Below, one piece after another: positions 26,601 through 34,430 of a stretch of 64,000 bases of DNA. Position numbers and translations under genes: made by a program. The notes beneath the pieces were generated by a model. It searched no databases. It saw only the letters and a list, made by a program, of their open reading frames with translations, and was not told the origin of the DNA. Source of the DNA: Aptenodytes patagonicus (lineage: Eukaryota; Chordata; Aves; Sphenisciformes; Spheniscidae); the NCBI RefSeq assembly GCF_965638725.1, contig NC_134950.1, forward strand, positions 3,968,101 through 4,032,100, written 5' to 3'. Within the stretch, counting starts at the first letter, position 1, and each line of letters starts with the position of its first letter.

Positions 26601-29600
26601 TGTTGGGTATAAACAAAAAAACCCTGAGTGTTAAGAAACGCAGATGTCCGTACTTTTGAAATGTTAGGGCCTGGCTGTAGGAATTAAGTGGGTTGGGTAT
26701 AATCCATCTAAAATGGGTTCTTGGTAGTTCTTAATGACGACTGCAATTAGTCATCGCAAACAGGAGCTGCACGGTTAGATAACTGTGTATTTCCTATCAT
26801 GACTTTGCTAAAGGAAAAAAAAAGTTTCCGAAAGACAAATACAACATTTGCTTAAATCTATTGATTGTTTGTGTAAAGGGACCAGGGTTGCACAGGACAC
26901 GTTGTTTCCCACCGTTGCAGAGGCCCTCTACTCCATTCACCACTTTGCTGCTCGCCAGACTGGCTTGCTCCTGTCAAGCTTTGCATGATCTCTTCCCCAT
27001 GTGTTTAGTAAAAAGTAAGCATGGGTGCATGGCAAATACTTCCACTTCCTACGCGGGTGCACAGCAGGTCGTCAGCACACGGTGCTTCCATAACAGATGG
27101 ACCAAGAGCTAACATGAGTGACTGCCGATACTGTTGAGGATGCATTTTTGTTGCAGGCTTTTTAACTGGTCTCTTATTGCTACACATGTTTTGGTTTTGG
27201 TTTGGTTTTTTTCCTGCTGAGTTTTATTAATATTGTTTTTCTTTTTTCCCTTCTTTTGGTAAATTTCTTTAACCTTCCCCCACATTCTGCTCAACCATAG
27301 CCATGGAGGGTAAGCAGTGCGTGAGCGTGTGTGTACGTGCCCTATTCCAAAATGTCTTTGCATGCGACTTTGCCAGATGACTGTTTAACTTCTCAGTTGC
27401 TGAAACCAATTAGAATCACAGCTTTTCACTGGTGATTGAGGCAATGACAATGTTCTTTTTCCTAAGGTATTTTCTGATCAATACACTAGATTGAATCTCT
27501 GTAATAGTTGTCAGTACCCACTTGGTGAAACGCAAAAAAATGGAATCACCATGCGCTAAATCCTGCACTCCTTCCTTAGGCAAAGTTTCATCCAAGTATT
27601 TTATAGTTTCATCGGGGTAGTATCTCAGGTGCTTCCAGTGAAACATCTCTGTAGCTAGGACCAGTTGTAAGAACCAGTAGTAACCCAGTGTGGTGGGCTG
27701 AAACGCCATGAGCCATCTCAGATCACCAGGGTGGACAGCCGCTGCGCAACCAGTAGGAAATAAGCAATTTTTTAACCTTCTGCTCCCACTGAGTGGTTGC
27801 TTGCGCATCCCGTAGCAGTGAAGAGCTGCGGGGAACTGGGATGCTTGTAGTTTTACAGTTCAGGAGCAGAGATACTGGGGATCTTACAGAGGAAGTTTTC
27901 AAAGGTTGTTTCTTTTCTGACCCAGGATTATTTCGGTCTGTCTTGGGATTTAACTCTGGACAGATCTGACTCAGTGGAAGTTTTGCTTGAGTAAGGACTA
28001 CAGGATTTTTATCCTATTGTTTTTTTTCTGATCTATTGGAAACAAACTGTATGAAAACATTTGGTGTTTCCCACCTGTACTGGTGACACCATTTTTGTTC
28101 ATCTGCTGTGAATTTTCACTAACAAAACAATAATATTCTCTCTTTACCGTATCAGTATGTTAACTGTGTATTCTGACATTGTTTTGGAGCACAAAACAAC
28201 TTTCTGGAACGAGGGACCTGAAACCTGTTGCCTTAGCAGTGGAACTTGTCCATCAGTAGTGAACCACTTAGACATGTCAAGTACTCTGTACTCCTCGTTC
28301 CTCAAATTATTTTCTTCTCTGTTGTGGGAAGTACTGGAAGCTCTTCAGGGAAATCCTGGTAAAAATTCCCCAGTGTCATTTCACAGATCAGGTTCAGTCA
28401 GAAGAACTAAAGGAAACTTCCTTCAGATCCAGGAGCGAGCATGCTCAGTCAGGACAGGGGACCCAGCGGGACCGGGTGGGGGGCTGTTGCAAATATGAGA
28501 CCTTCCTGGCGGTTGGGAAGTTGCTGAGCCCCATCTGCTGGGCACAGGAGGTTAAACAACCCCTCTCTGCTTCCAGATTCAGCCGCAGGAAATCAGCCCT
28601 CCTCCTACGGCCAACCTGGACCGCTCCAATGACAAAGTCTACGAGAATGTAACTGGGCTGGTGAAAGCGGTCATAGAAATGTCCAGTAAAATACAGCCAG
28701 CTCCACCAGAGGAGTATGTACCCATGGTGAAGGTATGGAGGCGATTCCTAAAATCAGTGTTTTAGTTATCTCCTGAATGAGGTCTTCAAGTGGTGCAGGA
28801 GAAACTTTCTGGAACATTGGAATCAGAAAAGCTTTTTGTGTGTGCAGGGGGGGGTAACTTGTGGTCAGAGTGCTGGAGCATTGGATACTGTTAACAGTAT
28901 TGTGGGAAACGGTGCTTTTATTCCCCAGCTTGCCTGTGCTTATCCAGGGGCAGCGAGTTGTGCACTATCTTCTCTACATTTCACTTTTTAAAAAGACCTT
29001 TTTTTTTTAATTAACCCTTTGGCATTTTGTTTTGATGGTGAAACATGGAATTGCAAGTGGGGTTTTCAAAGTCCCTCAGCCCTGTTCTAACTCCCTTCTT
29101 ACCCAGATGAGGGATTAAGTGTATCGGTTGCTTCCTGCACTCCGGCTACAAGTCTCTCATCCATTCACTGCAAGTTGTTAAACTTTATTTTCTGAATTTA
29201 TTTTTTTTTCTTAGGAGGTTGGTTTGGCATTAAGAACCTTACTGGCAACAGTAGATGAGACCCTCCCTGTGCTTCCTGCAAGCACCCACAGAGAGGTACG
29301 TAGAGCTCCCCTCACCTGATGCTCAGTCTATTATGTTTCAAGTTAGCCCCAGCCAGGACAGCTATCTGGACATGATTTGGCTCACTAAGCAGTGTGAACT
29401 CTTGGGTTATAATTCTTCATGAAATTAATTTTATTAGAATCTGATTGCTGTGTTGACGTAGGCTTGTATTGACTTAAGTGAAGACACTCGAACTGGATGT
29501 AATTGAAGAGCATACGATGCGCACATGTGAAGTTGACATAAAAACTGTTAGCAGTGCTTACACGGCACTTCTTAGTGCAAGTTTAATCCTTCATTAAACT

Positions 29601-30460
29601 ACAGCTCGCACGCAAAGTCATTAAACAGGTAATTGAGCATAGCTTGGTGCAGCTGGAAGGTTTTGATGAGATGTCCCGTAATAACCTAGTTCTGGATGAG
29701 AAGTGACTGAGATCTTTCAGTGAAGTTCATGAGTAAAACTGTTTTCCTCCAAAACCTTGAATGAGTGCGATAATGAGAAAGCCAGAGAATGGTTCTTTAA
29801 GTGCCATCTTGGAGAATCATCCTGACTTTAGCTATGTTAAGTAACCTGTATCCGGCTTCTCGACCCGTTTTATTTTTTACTGCTTTAGAGCTACTTTAAT
29901 AATAGTAATAAAAAGGGTGATGATAATAGGGACCTGGAAACCTAGAAAAAGGTGTGAATTCTTAGACCTGGGTTAAAATGCATTACCAGTGATTTGGGTC
30001 TCGGTGCTGTTTACATGTGGGCGGCTCAGCAGCTGACAAGGCTGCTCTTGATCTCCACACAGCGTAGAGTGGCAGGTGCCAAAATTCCATCAGCTCCACG
30101 TGGGGTCCACAGAAACGGCCCCAACCTCAATCAGAAATCTCAGGCAGGGGCTGCTGAGGGTGGCTAGTGCCGTTGCTCTGTAGTATCGCTGTCACGAGCG
30201 CAATGCTTCTAACGACTTACAGAGTTGACTGAATCTTCTTGTTCCAGATTGAGATGGCACAGAAGCTGCTGAACTCGGACTTGGCCGAGCTCATTAACAA
30301 GATGAAACTGGCACAGCAGTATGTCATGACCAGCCTGCAGCAGGAGTACAAAAAGCAAATGCTGACGGCTGCTCACGCTCTGGCTGTGGATGCCAAAAAC
30401 TTGCTGGATGTTATTGATCAAGCCAGACTGAAAATGATCAGTCAGTCCAGACCACACTAA
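2599..30460 (+). CDS. PTK2: PTK2 (focal adhesion kinase), last eight constitutive exons plus one microexon; partial gene
   Basis: FAK is a cytoplasmic tyrosine kinase that transmits integrin and growth-factor signals at focal adhesions. Only the C-terminal 338 codons lie here; the FERM and kinase exons are upstream. Exons are 2599-2685, 3891-4028, 7217-7348, 16542-16604, 23626-23665, 24409-24515, 28577-28732 and 30248-30460, with 29215-29295 between the last two. Counting back from the stop gives exact agreement with vertebrate FAK numbering (715-1052): Ser722, Ser732, Tyr861, Ser910 and Tyr925 all fall where known phosphosites lie. Every junction is AG/GT and keeps frame; only the 40- and 107-base exons share a split codon. 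No lesion is seen, so the gene looks functional. The region holds the end of proline-rich motif 1, proline-rich motif 2 (the CAS/GRAF SH3 site) and the paxillin/talin-binding FAT domain. Confidence 0.97.
2686..3890 (+). other. PTK2: PTK2 intron
   Basis: Intronic. A small AT-rich patch of TATAT and AGTTAT units lies near 3610-3665, and a T run near 3241. The acceptor has a long T/C tract ending ccccccaag. No repeat family was recognised. Confidence 0.85.
3891..4028 (+). CDS. PTK2: PTK2 exon, FAK residues 744-789
   Basis: 46 codons in phase 0, starting [20 protein letters not shown] and ending WQPNME. This is the disordered Pro/Gly/Ser-rich linker between the kinase and FAT domains. The donor is GTATCG, weaker than consensus but in the expected place, and the frame is intact. 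Confidence 0.96.
4486..4976 (+). mobile_element. CR1 LINE, 5'-truncated 3' fragment
   Basis: It encodes the typical CR1 ORF2 C-terminus in broken frames (for example [23 protein letters not shown]) and then the CR1 3' UTR. It ends in the family's terminal ATTCTATG-like octamers (ttctatgattctgtgat). 5' truncation is normal for CR1. Stops and frameshifts make it dead. It is very similar to the 3' part of the CR1 ending at 45642. Confidence 0.93.
5449..6534 (-). mobile_element. CR1 LINE fragment with a 298-codon reverse-transcriptase reading frame
   Basis: On the minus strand, 6428-5532 stays open for 298 codons. It begins near SGVPQGSV, includes the polymerase catalytic motif as FADDTKL, and runs to the usual CR1 C-terminus (ALSNLV). 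Upstream, 6534-6430 still reads as CR1 RT ([10 protein letters not shown]) but with an in-frame TGA. The 3' UTR ends at 5449 in the agaatcatagaatgg motif. It is truncated at the 5' end, with no EN or ORF1. Insertion is antisense to PTK2. With the fragment at 4486-4976 it forms an inverted repeat. Confidence 0.94.
7217..7348 (+). CDS. PTK2: PTK2 exon, FAK residues 790-833
   Basis: 44 codons in phase 0, starting [18 protein letters not shown]. The second half is highly charged ([18 protein letters not shown]) and predicts helix or coiled coil in the linker. It is nearly invariant among vertebrate FAKs as I know them. The acceptor is ttgtag and the donor gtaata. Confidence 0.97.
7349..16541 (+). 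other. PTK2: Large PTK2 intron, no recognised element
   Basis: 9.2 kb of intronic sequence. I see only short chance open frames, scattered A/T runs, a G-rich patch near 10871-10885 and no CR1 3' end. Small regulatory elements cannot be excluded by eye. Confidence 0.75.
16542..16604 (+). CDS. PTK2: PTK2 exon, FAK residues 834-854
   Basis: 21 codons in phase 0 ([20 protein letters not shown] followed by Pro). It contains Ser840 and Ser843; Ser843 is a known regulatory phosphosite by family numbering. The donor is a consensus GTAAGT. Confidence 0.96.
20807..21544 (-). pseudogene. CR1 ORF2 endonuclease (APE-type) remnant
   Basis: The minus strand starts at the standard CR1 ORF2 N-terminus ([16 protein letters not shown]), with the motif ISETRWD typical of APE endonucleases. 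After a break near 21191 it continues with [12 protein letters not shown] and [11 protein letters not shown], the GDFN and SDH catalytic blocks. At least one frameshift separates the halves and several stops follow. The domain nicks target DNA for target-primed reverse transcription in intact elements; this copy is dead. Confidence 0.88.
21666..22854 (-). pseudogene. CR1 ORF1 remnant (coiled coil plus GDS-type esterase-like domain)
   Basis: 22854-22099 is open for 251 codons. A Cys-rich N-terminal section (CRVCPAL, HTCGRC) is followed by a charged coiled-coil stretch ([19 protein letters not shown]) and then [10 protein letters not shown], matching the GDS nucleophile block of the CR1 ORF1 esterase. 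The frame then breaks and resumes at 21902-21666, ending in the C-terminal esterase block and GLMERALN. The second catalytic block reads TDGVSLSQ, where the usual D-x-x-H would need His; Ser is found. It is therefore both frameshifted and catalytically impaired. Confidence 0.85.
23626..23665 (+). CDS. PTK2: PTK2 exon, FAK residues 855-867 plus one base
   Basis: 40 bases: 13 codons ([13 protein letters not shown]) and the first G of the next codon. The Tyr in HIYQPV is Tyr861, a SRC-family phosphorylation site. The donor is gtaagc. It splices in phase 1 to 24409. Confidence 0.96.
23666..24408 (+). other. PTK2: PTK2 intron
   Basis: Short phase-1 intron with consensus ends (gtaagc ... ttaaccag). 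Nothing else was recognised. The 135-codon minus frame that ends here shows no family features. Confidence 0.85.
24409..24515 (+). CDS. PTK2: PTK2 exon, FAK residues 868-903 (proline-rich motif 2)
   Basis: 107 bases completing the split Asp codon and encoding [20 protein letters not shown] through YNEGVK. The PPKKPPRP core is the second SH3-binding site of FAK, used by p130Cas, GRAF and related partners. It ends in phase 0 at residue 903, the point where the PWR insert joins in neuronal transcripts. The donor is gtacat. Confidence 0.97.
24516..28576 (+). other. PTK2: PTK2 intron flanking the PWR microexon
   Basis: 4.06 kb between FAK residues 903 and 904. It contains the 9-base alternative exon at 27301-27309. 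Apart from that I recognise no element. The 130-codon minus-strand frame at 27808-27416 is discussed under rejected items. Confidence 0.8.
27301..27309 (+). CDS. PTK2: Alternative 9-nt microexon encoding Pro-Trp-Arg (FAK+ insert)
   Basis: The bases ccatggagg lie between an acceptor (tcaaccatag) and a strong donor (gtaagc), in the intron separating FAK residues 903 and 904. Neuronal FAK (FAK+) is known to carry a Pro-Trp-Arg insertion at exactly this place, which alters autophosphorylation behaviour. Both flanking exons are phase 0, so a 9-base exon keeps frame. A pyrimidine tract (27241-27290) and an upstream tTCTGCTc element (UGC close to the 3' splice site) fit the layout of SRRM4/nSR100-dependent neuronal microexons. 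No computational ORF finder would report it. Actual use needs RNA evidence. Confidence 0.9.
28577..28732 (+). CDS. PTK2: PTK2 exon, FAK residues 904-955 (start of FAT domain)
   Basis: 52 codons in phase 0. QEISPPP holds Ser910 (an ERK site) and DKVYENV holds Tyr925, the GRB2 SH2-binding tyrosine in the YENV context. From about residue 920 on this is helix 1 of the four-helix FAT bundle ([12 protein letters not shown]), which binds paxillin LD motifs. The donor is gtatgg. Confidence 0.97.
28733..29214 (+). other. PTK2: PTK2 intron
   Basis: 482-base intron with a short G run near 28850 and a T-rich acceptor tract. Nothing else is seen. Confidence 0.85.
29215..29295 (+). CDS. PTK2: PTK2 exon, FAK residues 956-982 (FAT helix 2)
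   Basis: 27 codons in phase 0 ([20 protein letters not shown], ending THRE). It is the second FAT helix and the following turn. The acceptor is ttcttag and the donor gtacgt. Confidence 0.97.
29296..30247 (+). other. PTK2: PTK2 last intron
   Basis: 952-base intron ending gttccag. No repeat or RNA gene was recognised. Confidence 0.85.
30248..30460 (+). CDS. PTK2: PTK2 terminal coding exon, FAK residues 983-1052 and stop
   Basis: 70 codons plus TAA at 30458-30460, from [18 protein letters not shown] to SQSRPH. It forms FAT helices 3 and 4 (paxillin and talin contacts). The reading frame is fully open and ends at the conserved C-terminus. Confidence 0.98.
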   Translation: MEMAQKLLNSDLAELINKMKLAQQYVMTSLQQEYKKQMLTAAHALAVDAKNLLDVIDQARLKMISQSRPH

Positions 30461-31290
30461 GTACTGAGGGAAGAGCTTCATCAGCCTAAGAATTCTGCTT
30501 GCGAAAGGATGTTATTTCACCTTCCACCAGCAGTGAGGATTAACCCAGTGTAGTCCTGGCTTTCCAGCGCCTCTTGCTTCAGCAGACCTGACTGACAGCT
30601 GTTGGTTCTCTCTCATTACAAAAGCTTAACCAAGTTTTTATCATAAAGCCAAGCTGGTCTGGGATTCAGAAAGTGGCATTATCACACAATGAAGTTTGTA
30701 CAGAAGTCCTCGGGAAATCACGGCTATGGAGCGCGCTTTGGTTTTATACCATCGCATGGGACACGCTTAGCCTAGAGCTGCCACAGGGTTACAGTCTCAG
30801 AGCCAGAACTGTCCGAGCAGCAGATCAGAGAAAGATATTGTGAAGTGAAGAATTCGGGGAAACCTCAGGGCTGAGAATTCTTGCCCACAGTATATGAACT
30901 ATCCAGACTGGAATTTTTTTATTAGAACACTTACGTCGCAATATGCTAATCACGATTTACAGAGAAAGAATAAAAAGCTATATTTTCAAGACTTCAGTCA
31001 TTTCAAGACAAAACTAAAGCCCTCTTCATCTTCCTGCCTTTTACTTTTATGTGAATGTGTGAAGCATTTGTTTGGAACTAGCTGTAGAACACAACTGAAA
31101 ACTCTCATCTTTTCCACCAGAATAACGTGCCAGTTCTTTTGTAGCAATGTTGTTTTCCTTGGAAGCAAAAATGCTGCTTTGTACCAGAGCAATTCAGAGC
31201 TGCATTTAGAGGAGTTCTGTAACCATTCATGTCCCCCATTTTTTTATATAATTTATAAAGACAGATTAAAGCCATGTTGAATATTTTAAA
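30461..31290 (+). other. PTK2: PTK2 3' untranslated region (predicted)
   Basis: Sequence after the stop, running to an ATTAAA at 31265-31270; cleavage would fall about 15-20 bases later. Alternative signals are AATAAA at 30969-30974 (upstream) and 31404-31409 (downstream), so the 3' end could be shorter or about 130 bases longer. Confidence 0.65.
31265..31270 (+). terminator. PTK2: Candidate PTK2 polyadenylation signal ATTAAA
   Basis: ATTAAA follows a T-rich and AT-rich stretch (31239-31260) at the end of the predicted 3' UTR. It was chosen over the nearby AATAAA motifs because the surrounding sequence resembles what I recall of vertebrate PTK2 3' ends; the choice is an inference. Confidence 0.5.
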
Positions 31291-32854
31291 CCCACTGTAG
31301 TTAACTAACCCATCCTTTTGTCTGTCTTGCCTGGGAGGAGTTACGGTAGAGCAGTGTAATTAGATTTTCCTTGGTTTTCCAGTTATGCCATCTGTTCTGT
31401 TAAAATAAAAAACACACTCCCTTTTTGCTGTTGAGGGATATAAATTATTCTCAGGAAGAATATAATGAACTGTACAGTTACTTTGACCTATTAAAAAGGT
31501 GTTACCGGTGAAATTCTGGGTATATTCTTTTGTGTGTGCATGTACTGCAGAGGAAACCACTGTGAGTTTTCTCTGCTTGGAGTTTTTCCCCCTACCCTAA
31601 TCCACAAGCTTTTAAGAATTCACTTATGCAGGACTTACGGAGCAACAGTAAGCATCCAAGGAGGAAATCCAAGATTTAAGTAGTCTTCCCCCCCCCGCAA
31701 CTGTGGGGCACAGGAACAAGTCAGTGTTATCATCTCTGTTAAGTGACTTGTAATTACTTGGTGTCACTCCTTACATTCCTTTAGACTTTTAAAATCAGTT
31801 TTCCTAGGGGAAGGTTTCTTTAAGAAGGGGTGGGGGAATGTAGCAGTTGAATGGTTTGCAGGAGCTATTTTGGAAGCTCAGTGGAGAGCTCTCAGCAGCA
31901 GGGGGTTGCACAGACTACGTTCCTCCATGGGTGCCAGCATCTTTCAAAAAACAAATGAGCTGCAGAGTTGCAAGAAGATGGGACAGTGCAGAGTGCATCC
32001 ATTGTTGGTCTAGATGTGGAACAACCCCTCCTACACAACCTCAGAGTCCTTCTTACGCACCAGAACATTTTGCTAATGCATAATTTTCATTTAATATTTT
32101 AGAATACACATTAGAAAGACAGCCCTTGCCTTGCTCAGTTGCTCTGGAAAAGTCCTGTTCAGAAGTCATTTTAGAAATACATACTTTTACAATCTTCCAC
32201 ACCCACCCTTCAAAGCAGTTTCCAGAGATGCTCCTTAACTTTTTTCTGGAAAGGCAAAAAAATTTACACACCTTACAAACCTAAGCTTGGTGCCTAGCAC
32301 TGCAAGACTCAATCTGCTTTTAAATTATACCTACTCGTGAATAAACAGTATCCCAGCTTTAGCCTCCAACAAGGGCCTTCCGCTGGGAATTTCTGCCTTT
32401 TTCCCCACTCTTCAGCTCAACAACTGTCCTCCACTGTGAAATGCACACACAATCCCTGCTGTGCCACGGCCTTTAGCTGCCCCTGAACAGGTTAACTCAC
32501 CTGGTACTGGAAACTGCACTGTTGCTAAAGCGCTAACTGGACACACTGCAGCACAAGCAGCTCCTGCCTGCAGTACCAAGCAAGTCACAGCGCTTCTGCT
32601 AACCGTGACCGCATCCTGTACCTGCCAAGCTGTTACCGCAGCCCATGTGCACTGTGATTCCACCTTTGTCCATACACTATGAATACAATTAGGAGCCTTA
32701 ACTGTTGCTGTGCTACGCCTATGGCGAGTATGAAGAATCAACAAGGAAAGCTGTAAAACCCTAGATTAACACGCGATGACGGCAGTTGTGGTACCTGCAG
32801 GTAACCTGGCCACCCTTCATCCGCTCCCCTTCACATGCATCCATATTAGAGACA
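31291..32854. other. Intergenic region between convergent PTK2 and RPLP1
   Basis: The two genes converge here (tail to tail). A short C run lies near 31690. No exon, RNA gene or repeat was recognised. Open frames on both strands at 32412-32744 overlap each other and lack family features. Confidence 0.7.
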
Positions 32855-32873
32855 AGAGTACATTTAAATGTTC

Positions 32874-32879
32874 TTTATT
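32874..32879 (-). terminator. RPLP1: RPLP1 polyadenylation signal AATAAA
   Basis: On the minus strand AATAAA follows the stop codon by about 20 bases, giving the very short 3' UTR typical of ribosomal protein genes. Cleavage is expected near 32855. Confidence 0.85.
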
Positions 32880-32899
32880 ACAGGCAGGTACAAAACTCA

Positions 32900-32979
32900 T
32901 TAGTCAAAAAGACCGAAGCCCATGTCATCATCGGATTCCTCCGATTCTTCTTTCTTTTCCTCTTCTTTCTTCTCCTCAG
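32900..32979 (-). CDS. RPLP1: RPLP1 coding exon 4 and stop
   Basis: Completes Ala and encodes [20 protein letters not shown] then FGLFD, with stop TAA at 32902-32900. This is the acidic C-terminal tail of the P-stalk. The acceptor is cttttctag. Confidence 0.97.
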
Positions 32980-34297
32980 CTAGAAAAGGAGAAAGGAAAT
33001 CAGGATTTTTCCACTTTATCAGCTCATAAAAGTCACATGCCACAAGAGACTTCATGTACAATGACTGTAATGTGAAGAAGCAAGACCTGAGCAATCCTAA
33101 CAAGCTAACAACCCAAGGAGAATAGTACTTCCACTACTAGGGAAGTGGTTTTGTGCCTTGAAAATTAATTCCTATCAAATCTGAAAAACTCTAGAAAGCA
33201 GGCACTCTCCCCCCTCTAGCCATCACGAGGAGATCCTGATGATAGACAGGAAGATCAGCCTTAATTCTGAGGTAACTAATCCTGTACACTGACTGGAAGT
33301 GCAACTCCAGCCTTTCAAAAGGTGAAGGTCTGTTTTGCTCTAGAACACCCTAGCACATACTACAAAGCACAAACCACGTTAAAACTGCAAGAGAAAGAGC
33401 CTGGCTGGCTCTCAGGCTGGTAACAGGTAGGTTTTTAATCAAGCATTTCTTCCAGCTGGAGATCACTACATTGGACACAGAAGCCCACTCACCAGGGGCA
33501 GCACCACCCGCAGGCGCAGCACCACCAGCAGGAGCAGCTGCAGCTGGAGCACCACCACCACCAGCTCCTACGTTACAGATGAGGCTGCCGATGTCGATAT
33601 TGGCTAGAGCCTAAGGAGAACAAGCAGCAGTAAAACCTCGTTAACACAGGGCGCGCGAGGCAGCTTTCCTTCAGTCTGGTACGCCTGCTAAGTCACGCCA
33701 TGAGTGCAGTGATGAAACCGCAGCATGACGAACCAGCAGCCTGCTTCACTCCCACCGGCGGAGTCCCCGTAATTCAGTGCCTCTTACGTTTGTTAAACGT
33801 AGCATTTCGAAGCTAAACGCGTAGGGGTCTACTGCCCAAGTCAGCACCGCCGGGGAGCCGCCGTCGTTTGGTTGTGAGCTGCACGCAGAAGCCCCCACAC
33901 CGAGAGGGTGAGGTCCCCACACGCCTCCCGCCGCCCCCGCCTTGCCTCACTCCCCCCGAGATGCCCAAGGCACACCCGGCTCCGGCCAGCCCACGGCTCG
34001 CCCGCCAGCCCGGCCCGGCGCTCCCTCTCGCCCACCTTCGCGAAGAGGCCCGGCCAGAACGGCTCCACGTTCACTCCGGCCGCCTTGATCAGCGCGTTGA
34101 TCTTGTCCTCCTGCAACGACAGCGGCGCTCAGCAGCCAGCCCGGCCCCGCCGCCTCCCGCCCCGCCGCCGGCCATGCCGCGGCTCGCCGCCATCTTGTGC
34201 CGGCGGGGCCGGGGCCCGCACTCACCGTGACGGTGACCTCGTCGTCGTGCAGGATGAGGGCGGAGTAGATGCAGGCGAGCTCAGAGACGGAGGCCAT
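32900..34297 (-). CDS. RPLP1: RPLP1, 60S acidic ribosomal protein P1, complete four-exon gene
   Basis: P1 pairs with P2 on uL10 (P0) to form the flexible stalk of the large ribosomal subunit, which recruits and activates translation GTPases. Coding exons on the minus strand are 34297-34226 (24 codons, [20 protein letters not shown] onward), 34110-34036 (25 codons, [20 protein letters not shown]), 33610-33493 (39 codons plus one base, with an Ala/Gly/Pro-rich hinge) and 32979-32900. The total is 114 residues, the usual length. The last exon encodes the acidic tail [13 protein letters not shown], the conserved stalk C-terminus bound by elongation factors and ricin-type toxins. All junctions are GT-AG and the frame is intact. 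The introns and full promoter show this is a genuine spliced gene, not a processed copy. It lies on the strand opposite to PTK2 and AGO2. Confidence 0.97.
33493..33610 (-). CDS. RPLP1: RPLP1 coding exon 3
   Basis: 118 bases: [20 protein letters not shown] and an Ala/Pro/Gly hinge made of repeated APAGGA units, ending with the first base of a split Ala codon. The donor is GTGAGT. Confidence 0.96.
34036..34110 (-). CDS. RPLP1: RPLP1 coding exon 2
   Basis: 25 codons in phase 0, from EDKINALIK to PGLFAK. It completes the N-terminal helical dimerisation domain that pairs with P2. The acceptor reads gttgcag and the donor GTGGGC. Confidence 0.97.
34226..34297 (-). CDS. RPLP1: RPLP1 coding exon 1
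   Basis: 24 codons, [20 protein letters not shown] then VTVT, with the start at 34297-34295 in a good context (ccaccATGG). The donor GTGAGT follows at 34225. Exon/intron phase 0, as in the human gene. Confidence 0.97.
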
Positions 34298-34376
34298 GGT
34301 GGGGGCGCGGTGCCAGTCGCCGGGGTGGGACGGCCTTAGCTTCAGCTGAAGGACACAGCACCTTGGGCCGCCGGGG

Positions 34377-34430
34377 AGGGAAAGGGGCGCGTGCCTACGA
34401 GGGAGCTTTATAACGGCGCCCTGAGCCAAT
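34377..34430 (-). promoter_or_regulatory. RPLP1: RPLP1 core promoter: TATA-like box, CCAAT box and 5'-TOP start
   Basis: On the minus strand the start tract CCTTTCCCTCC begins at about 34385. It is a classic 5' terminal oligopyrimidine (TOP) start used for mTOR-dependent translation of ribosomal proteins. A TATA-like TTATAAAG lies about 25 bases upstream (34412-34405) and a CCAAT box, in inverted orientation relative to the gene, at 34426-34430. More CCAAT motifs follow at 34507-34511 and 34532-34536. The 5' UTR from there to the ATG (about 88 bases) resembles the human RPLP1 leader as I recall it. Confidence 0.75.

Noticed and set aside
27416-27808. 130-codon minus-strand open frame in a PTK2 intron
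   Set aside because: No recognisable domain, signal or flanking splice structure, and it sits in AT-balanced intronic DNA where a frame of this size can occur by chance. Conservation or RNA evidence would be needed.
1-30247. miR-151, which lies in a PTK2 intron in mammals
   Set aside because: I did not see its mature sequence on either strand in these introns; the host intron is probably upstream.
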